This document shows positions 7,020-7,504 of a stretch of 7,504 bases of DNA, piece by piece. Made by a program: the position numbers and the translations under genes. The notes beneath the pieces were generated by a model. The model made no database searches. It was given only the letters and a program-made list of their open reading frames with translations, and was not told where the DNA came from. Numbering within the stretch: position 1 is the stretch's first letter; every line of letters begins with the position of its first letter. This DNA comes from Anaerolineales bacterium (GTDB lineage Bacteria > Chloroflexota > Anaerolineae > Anaerolineales > DRMV01): the NCBI GenBank assembly GCA_027044735.1, contig JALUBW010000239.1, positions 1-7,504 of the forward strand. Direction: 5' to 3'.

Positions 7020-7235
7020 ATGGAAAAAGCCGTCCTGAGCAAAATAAATCGGCAGGTTTATAAACGCTTTCCGGAAGTGAAAGGCGCAAAGCCCCGAAAA
7101 CGCAAGTACCGCGAATTCGTAAGGCTCACCTACACAGCCGAAGTGACCACAGAGGACGGCAAAAAACTAAAACGCGTGGTGCGGGTGCTTGCAACCGAGC
7201 AAGGCGAAATTCTAAAAATCACCACCAGCCGCTAA
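7020..7235 (+). CDS. small basic protein of unknown function
   Basis: A 71-residue protein rich in lysine and arginine, especially KGAKPRKRKYR (21-31). The second half alternates like a small antiparallel beta sheet (FVRLTYTAEV, KRVVRVLAT, EILKITTS). There is no membrane segment or signal peptide, and I do not recognise the family. I chose ATG 7020 because AGGTGG at 7006-7011, overlapping the ftsZ stop codon, is eight bases upstream; the in-frame GTG at 7008 would add four residues but lacks a Shine-Dalgarno. Its ribosome site is embedded in the end of ftsZ, so the two are almost certainly co-transcribed and perhaps translationally coupled. RNA/DNA binding or contact with FtsZ's acidic surface are only guesses. 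Confidence 0.8.
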   Translation: MEKAVLSKINRQVYKRFPEVKGAKPRKRKYREFVRLTYTAEVTTEDGKKLKRVVRVLATEQGEILKITTSR

Positions 7236-7245
7236 GGAGGAGAAA

Positions 7246-7440
7246 ATGAACGCTCAAACCCTCGCACTAAAAGCAGAACTCCTTCTCTTGAAAGGGGCAA
7301 ACGGCCTACTCGGCGCGGTGCGCCGCCTAAAATTCACCAAAAATCCGATCGCCAAATACCTGCCCGATGCAACTTTGGCTTTGGGCACAATCATTGTAGT
7401 GGGCAACATGGTGAGCGTTTTACTGCTGCTCGCGAAATAG
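7246..7440 (+). CDS. small single-pass membrane protein of unknown function
   Basis: A 64-residue protein. Residues 5-30 can form an amphipathic helix ending in RRLKF. A short basic linker (TKNPIAKYLP) follows, then one hydrophobic helix at about 43-63 (TLALGTIIVVGNMVSVLLLLA). Basic residues precede the helix, which suggests a cytoplasmic N-terminus. AAGGAGG at 7234-7240, overlapping the stop of the previous gene, is five bases before the ATG and is the best Shine-Dalgarno in the window. The gene is last in the cluster and ends 20 bases before the terminator stem. The family is not recognised. Position after ftsZ makes a divisome or membrane-anchoring role conceivable, but nothing in the sequence proves it. 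Confidence 0.8.
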   Translation: MNAQTLALKAELLLLKGANGLLGAVRRLKFTKNPIAKYLPDATLALGTIIVVGNMVSVLLLLAK

Positions 7441-7460
7441 ACCGAACTTGAAACGGCAAA

Positions 7461-7504
7461 ACGCCCTTCCTCGCGCATGTTTGTGCGGCGGGAAGGGCGT
7501 TTTT
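7461..7504 (+). terminator. intrinsic terminator of the ftsZ cluster
   Basis: ACGCCCTTCC (7461-7470) pairs perfectly with GGAAGGGCGT (7491-7500) and is followed by a T run to the window edge. The 20-base loop can pair partly within itself (GCGCA with TGTGC). AAA precedes the stem, so it could also stop transcription from the opposite direction. Confidence 0.92.

Overview
The window looks like a chromosomal segment of a Chloroflexota bacterium, probably from the Anaerolineae side of the phylum. The best evidence is the 16S gene. Positions 1755-1774 match, as I remember it, the Chloroflexota probe region CFX1223 (GCGTGTGTGTAG where most bacteria read GCACGTGTGTAG), and the stretch near 2030 fits the GNSB-941 region with one mismatch. 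The protein genes are moderately GC-rich and use Shine-Dalgarno starts. Class or genus cannot be fixed by reading alone.

Left part (1-3373, minus strand): an rRNA operon reading right to left. It has a leader with two strong sigma70-type promoters, a complete 16S gene, tRNA-Ile(GAU), tRNA-Ala(UGC), and the 5' third of 23S, which runs off the left edge. The leader holds two stacked hairpins between the promoters; the second looks like an intrinsic terminator. The sequences flanking 16S form a near-continuous inverted repeat of about 57 bases, the expected precursor-16S processing stem. A boxA-like motif occurs in the leader and again before 23S.

Centre (3374-4674): surE on the minus strand, with a plausible promoter in its upstream region. 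Next to it is a non-coding 371-bp block with the hallmarks of a non-autonomous mobile element (MITE). It has 20-bp terminal inverted repeats (18/20 identical) and a perfect 7-bp direct repeat touching both ends. Nested inside are a 91-bp hairpin repeat and a 129-bp unit that can fold into three hairpins on a closing stem; the second lies within a segment bounded by its own 12-bp direct repeats.

Right part (4675-7440, plus strand): four closely spaced genes ending at a strong terminator. They encode a TIM-barrel protein resembling clan GH-A glycosidases but apparently without the usual catalytic glutamates, the division GTPase FtsZ (complete, with its C-terminal tail peptide), a 71-residue basic protein, and a 64-residue single-pass membrane protein. 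The spacing suggests one transcript. The mobile element ends 30 bases before the first start codon, so it lies across the probable promoter region of this ftsZ operon. A division-related role for the three unnamed genes is inference from position only.
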